Shown: in pieces, positions 43,702-52,082 of the stretch | How the letters are laid out: the number at the start of each line of letters is the position of its first letter | Numbering within the stretch: the first letter of the stretch is position 1 | Assembly: GCA_022360095.1 (NCBI GenBank) | Contig: JAKSDK010000487.1 | Location: 62,001-126,000, forward strand | Length of the DNA: 64,000 nucleotides | Reading direction: 5' to 3' | Origin: Phycisphaerales bacterium | Lineage (GTDB): Bacteria > Planctomycetota > Phycisphaerae > UBA1845 > UTPLA1 | The notes under the pieces: generated by a model | Told to the model about the DNA's origin: nothing | Seen by the model: the letters and a program-made list of their open reading frames with translations, nothing else | Databases searched by the model: none | Program-made: the position numbers and the translations under genes

Positions 43702-43726
43702 CATGACTTCGCTCATTGAAGTCATG
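43702..43726. repeat. Palindrome in the pseudopilin-hydrolase spacer
   Basis: Perfect 9-base arms CATGACTTC and GAAGTCATG separated by 7 bases. Its size suits an operator or a small hairpin. Together with the terminator and the long inverted repeat it makes this 466-base gene-free stretch (43414-43879) unusually structured. Confidence 0.6.
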
Positions 43727-43879
43727 CTCTGTCATGTGTTAAACAAGGGGGGCCAGTGCAATATTCCGAATTGGAACAAAAAAATCCGGACTTCGTATCG
43801 TGCCTTTGGACACCCGATTCTTTCGAGCATAAACTCCTTTTTCAAAGAAAGTTACAATAGAAGAGCCGAGCTCCAAAAA

Positions 43880-44692
43880 TTAGTAACCCGGCCAATGCTG
43901 GCGCCAATTTCTCGTTAGATAAATGACCGGCTCCTCGCCGTCGGCATGGAGTTCGTGATACCCGGTTTTCATCCGCGGGCCGTTTGTGTTGCTCTCGAAC
44001 TGCTCGCGTGCATTCCCTAGATCGAGCCTGGGCGTAAGGTTGCCTCGATGGGGATAGACAAACTTGCTCAAAGCCGGCTGCCCGCCGATCGCATCGGCGA
44101 CAATCGACCGCCGGACACTCCATGAGCCCCTGCGATCATTGTTCAAACCGGCATTGCCCTGCACGTAACGCCGCCCGTCGAGCAGCTTGATTGGTCGCCC
44201 ATCGAAATGAATGTAATTGCTGATGGCCGGGTCAAGGGGAGAGCCGGTATTCGCATTGGGATTTTCGTCATAGCCGATTCCCGATCCGACACCGCCTGCG
44301 GCGCTGAAGACGTAGGTTAGCTTCCATCCACCGGGTCCGGCCGCCCTGGGAAACCCTGCGACGGCGGAGGGACATCGCCAACTGCCTTCCACCACATAGT
44401 CCAACAACAAAACTCCGATGGTCGAGGGGTATTTCAGATCGAACGGGTCCGCATCCGGATCGGTGACGTTGACGTCCTCGGCAAAGGGGAGCCGATCGTC
44501 CCAGACAAGCGAGTACGACCACACACCTGTCCAGATGCTTCGGAGATTGTTCTGACAAACGATTCTCCGGCTGTGCTCGCGCGCATTACTCATCGCCGGC
44601 AACAGAATGGCCAGCAATAAGCTGATGATCGCAATCACAACGAGGAGTTCGATCAGTGAAAAGGCCTGTTTTCGATGATAATCGGACATCAT
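43880..44692 (-). CDS. Prepilin-like protein (type II secretion pseudopilin type)
   Basis: A 270-residue protein with leader HRKQA followed by FSLIELLVVIAIISLLLAILLPAM, the prepilin cleavage and helix motif. Here the residue before the Phe is Ala rather than the usual Gly, which some prepilin peptidases accept. A CQNNLRSIWTGVWSYS segment after the helix is typical of the planctomycete families. There is no clear H-x9-DG motif near the C-terminus. AGGAG precedes two adjacent ATGs (44692, 44689). It follows the dockerin-like gene by 33 bases. Confidence 0.85.
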   Translation of the reverse strand: MMSDYHRKQAFSLIELLVVIAIISLLLAILLPAMSNAREHSRRIVCQNNLRSIWTGVWSYSLVWDDRLPFAEDVNVTDPDADPFDLKYPSTIGVLLLDYVVEGSWRCPSAVAGFPRAAGPGGWKLTYVFSAAGGVGSGIGYDENPNANTGSPLDPAISNYIHFDGRPIKLLDGRRYVQGNAGLNNDRRGSWSVRRSIVADAIGGQPALSKFVYPHRGNLTPRLDLGNAREQFESNTNGPRMKTGYHELHADGEEPVIYLTRNWRQHWPGY

Positions 44693-44725
44693 CAAACTCC
44701 TATTCAGCTCGCATCATGCTCTCGT

Positions 44726-45844
44726 TCACAGAATGCTCGCCAACAATGGCTCAATATCTCGTCCGTCAACAACACCGTCACAATTGAGATCAGCGCGTTG
44801 AAGATTGCCCGGGTCCGTATCGATCCCGAGCACAACCTCGACGAAGGTGGTCACGTCATTCAGGTCAACCGTCAGGTCGCCGTTCACGTCGCCCGTGGCA
44901 CCGCATGCGTTCACCATGATCGTGAGCGCAGGCGCTTTCGAACCGACGTCGAACAATCCCTCCTTCAGATAAAGAGAGGGAAAGCCGGACTGCGGCCCCA
45001 TGACGTCCGCCTCACGTAACGACGTCACGATCACGATAATGCGCCCACGGTCCAACTGCTCTTGGAAATAACGCTTCACCTCACCGCTCGACTGTGTCAG
45101 GTCCACGTCAAAAACAATGTCAAACGGCACGTTTTGTGAACCGGGCGTATAACCGATCGGCTCCCCTACGGCCCAGGGCACCGGTGTGAACTCGAACACG
45201 TTCAAGAGCTCGTTGTGCAGTCCCTTGATATTGTCCTCCACATGGAGTTTCTCGAAGGTCGTTTCCTTAAACACAAACGGAAAGGGATTTCTCGGCGTGT
45301 TCCCGGCATCCGCCCCACCGATGTAGATCGACGTTTCATCCCAGGACGACTCGTCGAACGGTGCACCAGGATCAAAGGCGGCCCCGAACAGCTCCATTGG
45401 ACGTCCTGGGTCGCCGTCGTCACTTTCCCCATCGACGTCGCCCGGTTCGCCGCGCGCGATGCCGTCGGCATTCACAAAGCCGTCGCCGTCGATGTCGAAT
45501 GTAAACCATTCATCGACCGTCAGATCCACCGGCCAGTCCGGCCCCACAAACATGTTGGCCTGATTGGTCAGCGTAATGCGGATGGAATCGATGTCGTAGG
45601 CATCCGGACCCAGATTCGGATCAATCTCCGTGCTGGTGTCCCAAGCCAGGATCAGCGCGCCGTCACGGTCGTTGAAACCTTCAAAAATGGCCCCGAACGT
45701 CGAACCGATCCCTCGATTCCCAGGCGTAAAGTTGAAAGGATAATGCCAGCGGTCATCGGAAGGCGTGTCGAAGATGACTTCGACGGCTTCCGCGCGCGCG
45801 GCCAGCAGTGTCAAAAAAATCAAACACGAATATATCAGTCTCAT
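44726..45844 (-). CDS. Secreted protein with C-terminal dockerin-type repeat
   Basis: A 372-residue exported protein; the signal peptide is LIYSCLIFLTLLAARAEA. The C-terminal 60 residues form a classic dockerin pair of calcium loops: GDVNGDLTVDLNDVTTFVEVVLG and ADLNCDGVVDGRDIEPLLASIL. An earlier Asp-rich loop (DIDGDGFVNADG) lies in the middle. The N-terminal body is probably a beta-sandwich and is not assigned. GGAGGAG lies before the ATG. It sits between a PEP-CTERM gene upstream and a pseudopilin gene downstream. Confidence 0.82.
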   Translation of the reverse strand: MRLIYSCLIFLTLLAARAEAVEVIFDTPSDDRWHYPFNFTPGNRGIGSTFGAIFEGFNDRDGALILAWDTSTEIDPNLGPDAYDIDSIRITLTNQANMFVGPDWPVDLTVDEWFTFDIDGDGFVNADGIARGEPGDVDGESDDGDPGRPMELFGAAFDPGAPFDESSWDETSIYIGGADAGNTPRNPFPFVFKETTFEKLHVEDNIKGLHNELLNVFEFTPVPWAVGEPIGYTPGSQNVPFDIVFDVDLTQSSGEVKRYFQEQLDRGRIIVIVTSLREADVMGPQSGFPSLYLKEGLFDVGSKAPALTIMVNACGATGDVNGDLTVDLNDVTTFVEVVLGIDTDPGNLQRADLNCDGVVDGRDIEPLLASIL

Positions 45845-45937
45845 GACTGGACTCCTCCATTTGTCTCTGGTCTCCAGGACTTGGAGAAAACGGACGTCGC
45901 CGGCCGTGAAGACCGACGACGCCGCTTCTCTTTCCTC

Positions 45938-46648
45938 CTAGCAACCGTTGTGGCGCCGTCGGCGCGCTGTCATCATTGCGCAAACACCCACGCCGAGCAG
46001 CATCAGGCCGGACCCCGGTTCCGGAACGATCGTCGGTTGATCAAGATCAATCGTGAGGTTCGTATCCACGCCCGCCAATGCGGCGGGGATCGACGGCCCC
46101 ACTTGGATATGACCGACAGCCCCGAAGACGGTGGCGAAGTCCGAGCCCTCAAAGGTCACGAACTGCGGATTCAGTGCGTCGATCGCAACCGTGATCTCCG
46201 TCCACACATTCGGCAGAACCGGGACGAAGTCGATTGCAACACCGCCGGGAAAATTGATGGCGGTCGAGAACCGCACAAAAAAGTTCACCGGAACCGCCGC
46301 ATTGTGCCGAACAAACGTGGAAAACTCGGTCACCCCCTCGGTCACGTAGTCACCGACAAACTGGTTACCGCTCGATCCGAACTCATCCTGTGCCCGAAAG
46401 AGCACAGCGGTGTCATCCACCTGCGAGTTAATGGGATTAAAGTCGGTCGTCGCGTAGCTACTGCCGTCCGGCCCCCCCGCCGCCTGCCAGTCCACCGGGC
46501 CACTGGACGTCGCGTTGAACCAATTGGCGGAATCCGACGTGAAATTCTCGGTGAATGGAACCGTCGCGGCGAATGCCGCCTTCGTTCCGCCGACGGAAAA
46601 GATTAGAAACGATACGGTAAAGATCATGTTTCGCGTATTCATAAACAT
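45938..46648 (-). CDS. PEP-CTERM sorting-domain protein
   Basis: A 236-residue exported protein. A signal peptide (MIFTVSFLIFSVGGTKAAFA) precedes a beta-rich body that could be a jelly-roll carbohydrate-binding-like domain (it opens FTENFTSDSANWFNATS). The C-terminus is a complete PEP-CTERM signal: VPEPGSG, a hydrophobic helix LMLLGVGVCAMM and a basic tail TARRRRH. Its exosortase is not in the window, since the one at 22183 is of the IPTL type. The start may be 46648 or 46642; neither has a good ribosome site. Confidence 0.82.
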   Translation of the reverse strand: MFMNTRNMIFTVSFLIFSVGGTKAAFAATVPFTENFTSDSANWFNATSSGPVDWQAAGGPDGSSYATTDFNPINSQVDDTAVLFRAQDEFGSSGNQFVGDYVTEGVTEFSTFVRHNAAVPVNFFVRFSTAINFPGGVAIDFVPVLPNVWTEITVAIDALNPQFVTFEGSDFATVFGAVGHIQVGPSIPAALAGVDTNLTIDLDQPTIVPEPGSGLMLLGVGVCAMMTARRRRHNGC

Positions 46649-46840
46649 AAAATTGGCTTTCTAATTGCAAATTCTTTCCAAGCGCACGTCCGGCGCCGTT
46701 ACTCCAAATCAACCACACAAATCAGGAGATGCGCATGGCGCATACACCTTTTCTGGAATGACGCTCGACATCACAAGAAACCATCCTTGAACTCGTAACT
46801 ATGTCTGAGCGAGTGCTTCTCTCAGGGGAATCAAGTTTGT

Positions 46841-47386
46841 CTATGAGAGAATGGGAGGCGCGCGAAGCGGAGAGGATCGCCAGCCGCAATCGGGTTGGCG
46901 CAATACGGCGATGAAATCGGAATGGAAACAATAAAGCAGATAAGCGAAAAAACGCCGATGATCCGCCGCCTTGCCCACAAAACGACACAGGCAAAGCACA
47001 GGTGCAATAAGCTGCCGCCAAAGAGCGGCGAGCCCGGCGCTTAACAATAGACCAAGATCAAGCTCGTCCAAAAGTGCAAGGTCGGGAAAACCGCGCTCGA
47101 TCGCCCCGACGTGCAACAGAACCACGACCAGCAAAAAGGCGATGACGTTGCGCCGGCTGCTCAACACGTGAAGCAGCGATGCGAAGATAATCTCTAGAAT
47201 GAAAAAGAGGTTCGTCGCGGTGATGAGAAAAACCGACGACCAGCCCGTCTCTCCATCGAAAGCAATGGAGAAGACTTTGACCGTCGCAGGAGCATGGATG
47301 AGGAGCAGAAGCCCCCACAGAAGCCGCCATAGGGATTTGCGGCGAGGCACGGTCATGCGTTTATGCTGCGTCAGTCCTTTGCGCAT
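46841..47386 (-). CDS. Hypothetical membrane protein
   Basis: A 181-residue protein with roughly three to four membrane segments: LWRLLWGLLLLIHAPATVKV, VFLITATNLFFILEIIFASLLHVL, VIAFLLVVVLLHVGAI and LGLLLSAGLAALWRQLI. The N-terminus is basic. I recognise no family. It begins 17 bases after the kelch gene stop on the same strand and is therefore likely co-transcribed with it from the promoter at 49473-49500. Confidence 0.6.
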   Translation of the reverse strand: MRKGLTQHKRMTVPRRKSLWRLLWGLLLLIHAPATVKVFSIAFDGETGWSSVFLITATNLFFILEIIFASLLHVLSSRRNVIAFLLVVVLLHVGAIERGFPDLALLDELDLGLLLSAGLAALWRQLIAPVLCLCRFVGKAADHRRFFAYLLYCFHSDFIAVLRQPDCGWRSSPLRAPPILS

Positions 47387-47403
47387 TTTCAGTCTGTCTT
47401 ACA

Positions 47404-49410
47404 TCAACGGGCTGCGAAGCTGCTCTCAACAGGCGCCTTGCCCGGGTCCACGAGCAGGATCTTCACCGCGTCGGTTTGCTCGCAATGCGTCGAATAAATT
47501 AACAATCGCGCGCCAAAGGCGAACATCCGCAAATAATCCACTTTCTCCGGCAACTCGTCAATCAACATCGACCATTTTTCGGCCTTCGGATCAAAGATTT
47601 CGATGGACCGGTTTGTCTCAAGCCGTCCGGAGTCATCGGGCGACATACCGCCGGCAAGGTAAAGCTGACCATTCAAGACCAGCAATTCAGGCGAAACACG
47701 GGGACGTGCAGGGGCCGGGATCGACTTCCAGGATTTTGTCTCGAAATCGAACACATCACACTCTGGCACGGGCTTGAAATTCTCCCGCATGCCACCCACG
47801 AGATAATAGCGGTTGCCCAACGTGGCCGCCGCAAAGGCCCGACGGGGCCGCGGCAGCTCATAATCGGTCCTGACGAACTTGTCCTCCGAGCCGTTCAGAT
47901 CCCACCGAAGAACTTCCGAAAGATGGCGAAACTGGTCCGGGTCCTGGCGCCTTGGGTCGTAATCGAGTCCGCCGAAGACCCAGATCGCGTCGTCATGGTG
48001 GACCATGCCGAATTGCGTCCTTGGAGACGGCATCTCGGGACCCGAAAGCCACTTGTTCTTGCGAAAATTGTATCGATAGGTCTCCGCCTGAGACCGGGCG
48101 ACACTGCCGTCGTGTCCGAATCCACCGACGGCATAGCCTCGCCTCAAATTGCCCTCACCAACGACAACAGTCTGCATGGACTGAGCCGCAGCAGGAAAAT
48201 CCCGGAGCCGACTGACGGTCAGAGAACCAAGATGAACTTTGAATCCTTCCGAGACGAAGTTATCCGGTTTGAAATCGTGCGAGCCCAGACTGTTGTTGCC
48301 TCCGAAGACATACAGGGTATTCTCGGAGAAAAAGACACCTTGCCGATTTTTCGCGCTTCCGGGAAAAGGAATCGTCCACGAAGACACGCACGGCCGGTTC
48401 TCTCCACGCTTCAGGCCGATCGATTCGATCTGCCGAATCTTGCCGCCGAATGCGGCCCCGCCCAATGCCAACAGTTCCTCTTGGCTGACCGCGACGAGTC
48501 GGTGAAAGAACCGGGGAAACGACAATGGACCAAAAGCCTCCCAAGCCCCGTCTTTCCGGAGGCGATTCAATGTCCCGTCCAATCCGTTGGCATAGATGGT
48601 ATCACCGACCGAACAGGCCATGATCGCATGAAACTCGCCTTTCGGATATTCCGGACCGCGCTCCCACTTTGACGTCGACACGTCAAACACATCGACGCGC
48701 GTCGTGGTCTTGCCGTCCGGGCGCATTCCACCGATGACATAGACCTTTCCGTTCGCCGCCGCAAGGCCCATCGCGCGGCGTTGGAACGGAGGCTGCGGCA
48801 TCGGTTTCCAGGAGAGCTCCTCCGCATGGAGGTCCATGAAGTAGGCCGTGTCATACCAGACAGGCTCTTGCGCTTCCCCGGCAAGACGCCATCCACCGAT
48901 CGCGTACAACTTACCATCCCACACCACGGCATCATGAGACGATCGCGGCTGCGGCAACGGCGGCAGAGACTCCCAGCGCTTGGCGATGATGTTGAAACGC
49001 GCGACCTCATCAACAGAATGCATATCATTCGCCTCGTCGGGCGCGTTTCGGGCCGTCGCCCCGCCGACGCGATAGATGTAACCGTCGTGCGCCACCAGCG
49101 CGACGCTTTGTAACGGCACGCCTCCCGGCAACTCTTCCCAGGTCATTCGATCCAACAGATTGAGCCGACGAAATCCCCTGGAGTAGGTCTCACGCGAATA
49201 ATGGTGCCGCTCTCCCCAGTGGCCGCCGATGACATACAACCAATCCCCGTCCACCACCGCCCCAAAGCTCGTGATGCCCCGCGGCAAAGGCGCGATTGAG
49301 GGAGACACCGTTAATGGTGACTTGGCTTCGGCCTCCGCGGGTTGCGAAAACCCCGCCGTCATGACTGCCGCCAACGCCAGACAGCAGACTGAAAATACGA
49401 CTTTCTTCAT
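47404..49410 (-). CDS. Secreted kelch-repeat beta-propeller protein
   Basis: A 668-residue exported protein; the signal peptide is VVFSVCCLALAAVMTAGFSQPAEA. It is built from repeated kelch units, each with a GG pair and a spaced Trp, such as GDWLYVIGGHWG, GKLYAIGGWRL, GKVYVIGGMRP, NTLYVFGGNN, DAIWVFGGLDY, NRYYLVGGMRE and GQLYLAGGMSP. About ten units would make one or two propellers. ATG 49410 has GGAGA 6 bases upstream; a TTG at 49416 is the alternative. A Fur-box-like palindrome covers its transcription start, which suggests iron-linked control. Confidence 0.85.
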   Translation of the reverse strand: MKKVVFSVCCLALAAVMTAGFSQPAEAEAKSPLTVSPSIAPLPRGITSFGAVVDGDWLYVIGGHWGERHHYSRETYSRGFRRLNLLDRMTWEELPGGVPLQSVALVAHDGYIYRVGGATARNAPDEANDMHSVDEVARFNIIAKRWESLPPLPQPRSSHDAVVWDGKLYAIGGWRLAGEAQEPVWYDTAYFMDLHAEELSWKPMPQPPFQRRAMGLAAANGKVYVIGGMRPDGKTTTRVDVFDVSTSKWERGPEYPKGEFHAIMACSVGDTIYANGLDGTLNRLRKDGAWEAFGPLSFPRFFHRLVAVSQEELLALGGAAFGGKIRQIESIGLKRGENRPCVSSWTIPFPGSAKNRQGVFFSENTLYVFGGNNSLGSHDFKPDNFVSEGFKVHLGSLTVSRLRDFPAAAQSMQTVVVGEGNLRRGYAVGGFGHDGSVARSQAETYRYNFRKNKWLSGPEMPSPRTQFGMVHHDDAIWVFGGLDYDPRRQDPDQFRHLSEVLRWDLNGSEDKFVRTDYELPRPRRAFAAATLGNRYYLVGGMRENFKPVPECDVFDFETKSWKSIPAPARPRVSPELLVLNGQLYLAGGMSPDDSGRLETNRSIEIFDPKAEKWSMLIDELPEKVDYLRMFAFGARLLIYSTHCEQTDAVKILLVDPGKAPVESSFAAR

Positions 49411-49446
49411 CGACAATCTCCGAATTCAGCGAATCGGCGAGTTTCT

Positions 49447-49467
49447 AATTGAGACTGAGTCTCAATT
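49447..49467. promoter_or_regulatory. Palindromic operator, Fur-box-like, at the kelch promoter
   Basis: Perfect 10-base arms AATTGAGACT and AGTCTCAATT around one base. The inner TGAGACT-n-AGTCTCA is a 7-1-7 repeat matching the ferric-uptake-regulator consensus TGATAAT-n-ATTATCA at 5 of 7 positions per arm. It begins 6 bases past the -10 box on the minus strand and covers about +1 to +20, a standard repressor position. Confidence 0.65.
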
Positions 49468-49472
49468 TCGGG

Positions 49473-49500
49473 AGTGTAACTGGCGATCAAGCTTTGTCAA
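49473..49500 (-). promoter_or_regulatory. Sigma-70 promoter of the kelch operon
   Basis: On the minus strand, a perfect TTGACA (49500-49495), a 16-base spacer and TACACT (49478-49473). The predicted start is near 49466, 56 bases before the ATG, and falls inside the palindromic operator. Confidence 0.65.
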
Positions 49501-49570
49501 CAGCATTCGCGAAAAAACTCCGCAAAGATTCACAAGCGTTCGAGGGCCGGATGGGTGTTAAAATCAAAAC

Positions 49571-50452
49571 ATGAATGCGCCATCCAATATCCCGCTTCGA
49601 CAGGCCTACCGGCAGCACACTCGGTCATGGCGAAACAACGCCTACGTCTATCCGGTGGTCTCCCGGCGCAGCGGCGGATTGTCCATCGGCGTCAATCTGA
49701 ATCCGGACAAAGCCTGCAATTTCGACTGCATTTACTGTCAGGTTGATCGCCAGTCACCGCCGACGGTTCGCAAAGTCAACCTCGATCAGGTCAAGGCGGA
49801 ACTGGATGGTCTCCTCGACATCGCTCGCGATCAATCGCTCTACGCCGACGCGCCCTTTGACTGCCTGCCTCCAAGTCAACGGCGAGTTTGCGACATCGCC
49901 TTCAGCGGCGACGGCGAGCCGACAACCTATCCGCAATTTGACGAAGCGGTTCGGCTCGTTGCCGACACCAAGCGTGTACGCGGCCTAAAAGACGCGAAGA
50001 TCGTCCTGATCACCGATGCCTGCTATCTCACCAAGCCGAAGGTTCGAAACGGCCTGAAGCTGATGGACGAAAACAACGGCGAGGTTTGGGCCAAGCTCGA
50101 CGCCGGCACCGAGGACTATTACCAACTCGTGAACCGTCCGAACTATCCGCTTTCCCACGTCCTGGACAACATCCTCGACGCCGCAAGGGCGCGCCCACTG
50201 GTCATCCAATCCCTCTGGATGAAAGTCCACGGTGAACCTCCGCCGAATGACGAGGTCCTGGCTTTCACAAACCGTATCAACGACATGGTTGCCGCCGGTG
50301 GACGTTTCAAGTTAATCCAGGTCTACACGATTGCACGACAGACGACGGAAGCCTACGCAACGGCCCTGTCGGCGATCGAATTGGATCGCGTCGCGAACGT
50401 TGTCGAAACCACGGACGTTCCGGTAGAACGGTATCATGGCGTAGGCGATTGA
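49571..50452 (+). CDS. Radical SAM protein
   Basis: A 293-residue enzyme with the 4Fe-4S cluster motif CNFDCIYC (Cys-x3-Cys-x2-Cys) near residue 49 and AFSGDGEPTTYP, the SAM-binding GE region. It resembles the short wyosine/MoaA-like stand-alone radical SAM proteins found in many bacteria with no assigned reaction. DACYLTKPKVRNGLKLM and VWAKLDAGTEDYY are family-specific. No ribosome site precedes ATG 49571; TAAAAT at 49559-49564 ends 6 bases before it, suggesting a leaderless message. Confidence 0.82.
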   Translation: MNAPSNIPLRQAYRQHTRSWRNNAYVYPVVSRRSGGLSIGVNLNPDKACNFDCIYCQVDRQSPPTVRKVNLDQVKAELDGLLDIARDQSLYADAPFDCLPPSQRRVCDIAFSGDGEPTTYPQFDEAVRLVADTKRVRGLKDAKIVLITDACYLTKPKVRNGLKLMDENNGEVWAKLDAGTEDYYQLVNRPNYPLSHVLDNILDAARARPLVIQSLWMKVHGEPPPNDEVLAFTNRINDMVAAGGRFKLIQVYTIARQTTEAYATALSAIELDRVANVVETTDVPVERYHGVGD

Positions 50453-50577
50453 ACACAAGTCAAACAGGCGCTCCACGATCTGCGAGGCCGATCGCAAAGG
50501 ACTCTGCCACACCAATGCTGCTTGCGAAGAATCATTTACAATTATTGCTTATGCGACAACTCCGTTAAACTGTGATG

Positions 50578-51981
50578 ATGCAGGTATGCGCGGAACAACG
50601 CGGCACGCGAACTCTTATTCATCGATGGCCGTCCTGTTTTTTCGTGATCATTCATCCAATCGCCGCATTCATCACGGCAGGCACGGCGTACGCCGGTGAG
50701 CGCCACGTCGCCACGGGCGAACACTTTCGTGTCGTCTGCAACTTCGAAAATACGATCATCGCCAGGGAGGCCCTGGAAACGGCGGAGGCAATCTGGCCGC
50801 ACGTGGTCAAGCTGAGAGGCGCGAATCGTCCGATGACCAAGCCATTGGAAATTCACCTCTACCGCCACATCAAAGACTATGAAGCCATCGACGCCAAGTT
50901 GACCGGTGGACGATGCAAAAACAACCTTGCTTTTTCTTCGTGGGATACGAAGGCATCCTATGTCGCGATTCAGCCGCCCTGCTCTGACGAGACGCTCGCT
51001 ATCGTGGGGCTCCCCCTACTCACCCGATATCAAATCGCGCATGAAGCCGCCCACATCGCGGTCTATGACGCCGTCCCAAGCTATCGTTCCCACTCGGACT
51101 GGCTCAGTGAGGGAGGGGCCGCCTGGGTCGCCGAAATGGCGATAGCGGGACGAAATTGGAGTCCCGGAGCGAAACATGATCCTTACCTTGGCACGGACCA
51201 ATATCGCGCCGGGAGACTTTTGGCCGAAGGTCGGCTGCCCTTTGTTCGTCACATCCTAAACGATGAATGCGATGACTTGGGACACTACGAACGGTATGCC
51301 ATACATTGGCTTTTCTTTCGTTTCATGATGACGGAGCGCTATCGAAAGAAGTTCGAGACCGTCCTGGCCGAGTCGCGAAGACTTGCCGGTGGTCCGGCAT
51401 ACAAAGAGAAACTGCGTACATCCGTCGAGAATGCGTTCGGTCGAGGCTTGGTCGACATCGAAGCGGCATTCATGCGATACGTCGACGCCTTGTCTCCAGA
51501 ATGGCGCCAGGCAGCTCGCTCGTTGGAAACCCACGGACAATCCTGGACACAAATGGCCTTTCCGATGCGTGATGCCGTCGCCTGGCGAAATCGTCCCGCC
51601 GGCAAAGACGCTTACCGCATAGAAGGAAGCCTCGAAATTCTGCCCAATCCACACCGGCAAATGGCCCTGCTCATCGGCCGAAGCGCCGACGGCTATGTTG
51701 CCGTCCGCTTTACCGCCGGCGTTGGTGTCGACGTACTTCGATATGACGGCCTGACCGGTCGCCGGAGGCGACTGGCCCATAAGCGAATCCCTGCCATCGA
51801 CGTCGGACAACGCTTCGATTTCAAGGTTGCCGTCGATGGCGCCCGAGTCGATGTCGCTATCGACGGCGATGATGTCGTTCGTCTCGACGCCGGGCAGTCC
51901 TTGAATGGCCCCTGGGGGCTCGCCGCCACGGCCGGCTCCGCGGGCCGTTGGCGAGCAGTTCGTCAGAAAAACGAGCCGTAG
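50578..51981 (+). CDS. Secreted putative gluzincin-type metalloprotease
   Basis: A 467-residue exported protein. After a longish N-region, a hydrophobic stretch ends IAAFITAGTAYA, a plausible signal-peptide cleavage site. Near residue 155 is HEAAHIAVYDAV, an HExxH zinc motif, with a candidate third ligand Glu in WLSEGGAAW about 20 residues on, so the gluzincin pattern is complete. The C-terminal 150 residues look like a lectin/laminin-G-type sandwich (PHRQMALLIGRSADGYVAVRF). Three starts (GTG 50572, ATG 50575, ATG 50578) are possible. TAAACT just before them could be a -10 box. Confidence 0.65.
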   Translation: MQVCAEQRGTRTLIHRWPSCFFVIIHPIAAFITAGTAYAGERHVATGEHFRVVCNFENTIIAREALETAEAIWPHVVKLRGANRPMTKPLEIHLYRHIKDYEAIDAKLTGGRCKNNLAFSSWDTKASYVAIQPPCSDETLAIVGLPLLTRYQIAHEAAHIAVYDAVPSYRSHSDWLSEGGAAWVAEMAIAGRNWSPGAKHDPYLGTDQYRAGRLLAEGRLPFVRHILNDECDDLGHYERYAIHWLFFRFMMTERYRKKFETVLAESRRLAGGPAYKEKLRTSVENAFGRGLVDIEAAFMRYVDALSPEWRQAARSLETHGQSWTQMAFPMRDAVAWRNRPAGKDAYRIEGSLEILPNPHRQMALLIGRSADGYVAVRFTAGVGVDVLRYDGLTGRRRRLAHKRIPAIDVGQRFDFKVAVDGARVDVAIDGDDVVRLDAGQSLNGPWGLAATAGSAGRWRAVRQKNEP

Positions 51982-52015
51982 TGCCGGCGCTTCATAAAAA
52001 TTCAGATTCGTCCGC

Positions 52016-52044
52016 TTGACTTTCTCCGACGATTGTAGTAGAGT
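52016..52044 (+). promoter_or_regulatory. Sigma-70 promoter of blaI-blaR1
   Basis: TTGACT (52016-52021), a 17-base spacer and TAGAGT (52039-52044). The predicted start is near 52051, about 32 bases before the ATG of the BlaI-like gene. The BlaI-type half-sites overlap the -10 box and the start point. Confidence 0.65.
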
Positions 52045-52060
52045 TACGACAGACGTAGTT
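52034..52060. promoter_or_regulatory. BlaI/MecI-type operator half-sites
   Basis: Three half-sites resembling the BlaI/MecI element are packed together: TGTAGTA (52034-52040), TACGACA (52045-52051) and ACGTAGT (52053-52059). The last two form TACGACAGACGTAGTT, which agrees with the staphylococcal operator TACTACATATGTAGTA at 12 of 16 positions. The position over the -10 box implies autorepression. Confidence 0.6.
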
Positions 52061-52082
52061 GGACGTCGGAGCATCCCGTCCC

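Noticed and set aside
43394..43918. A 174-codon open frame across the spacer
   Set aside because: It crosses the long inverted repeat and the terminator and overlaps two minus-strand genes. The product has low-complexity basic composition and no family resemblance.
45215..46606. A 463-codon open frame on the plus strand
   Set aside because: It runs antisense through the dockerin-like and PEP-CTERM genes, both of which have signal peptides and clear C-terminal motifs. No ribosome site or motif supports it.
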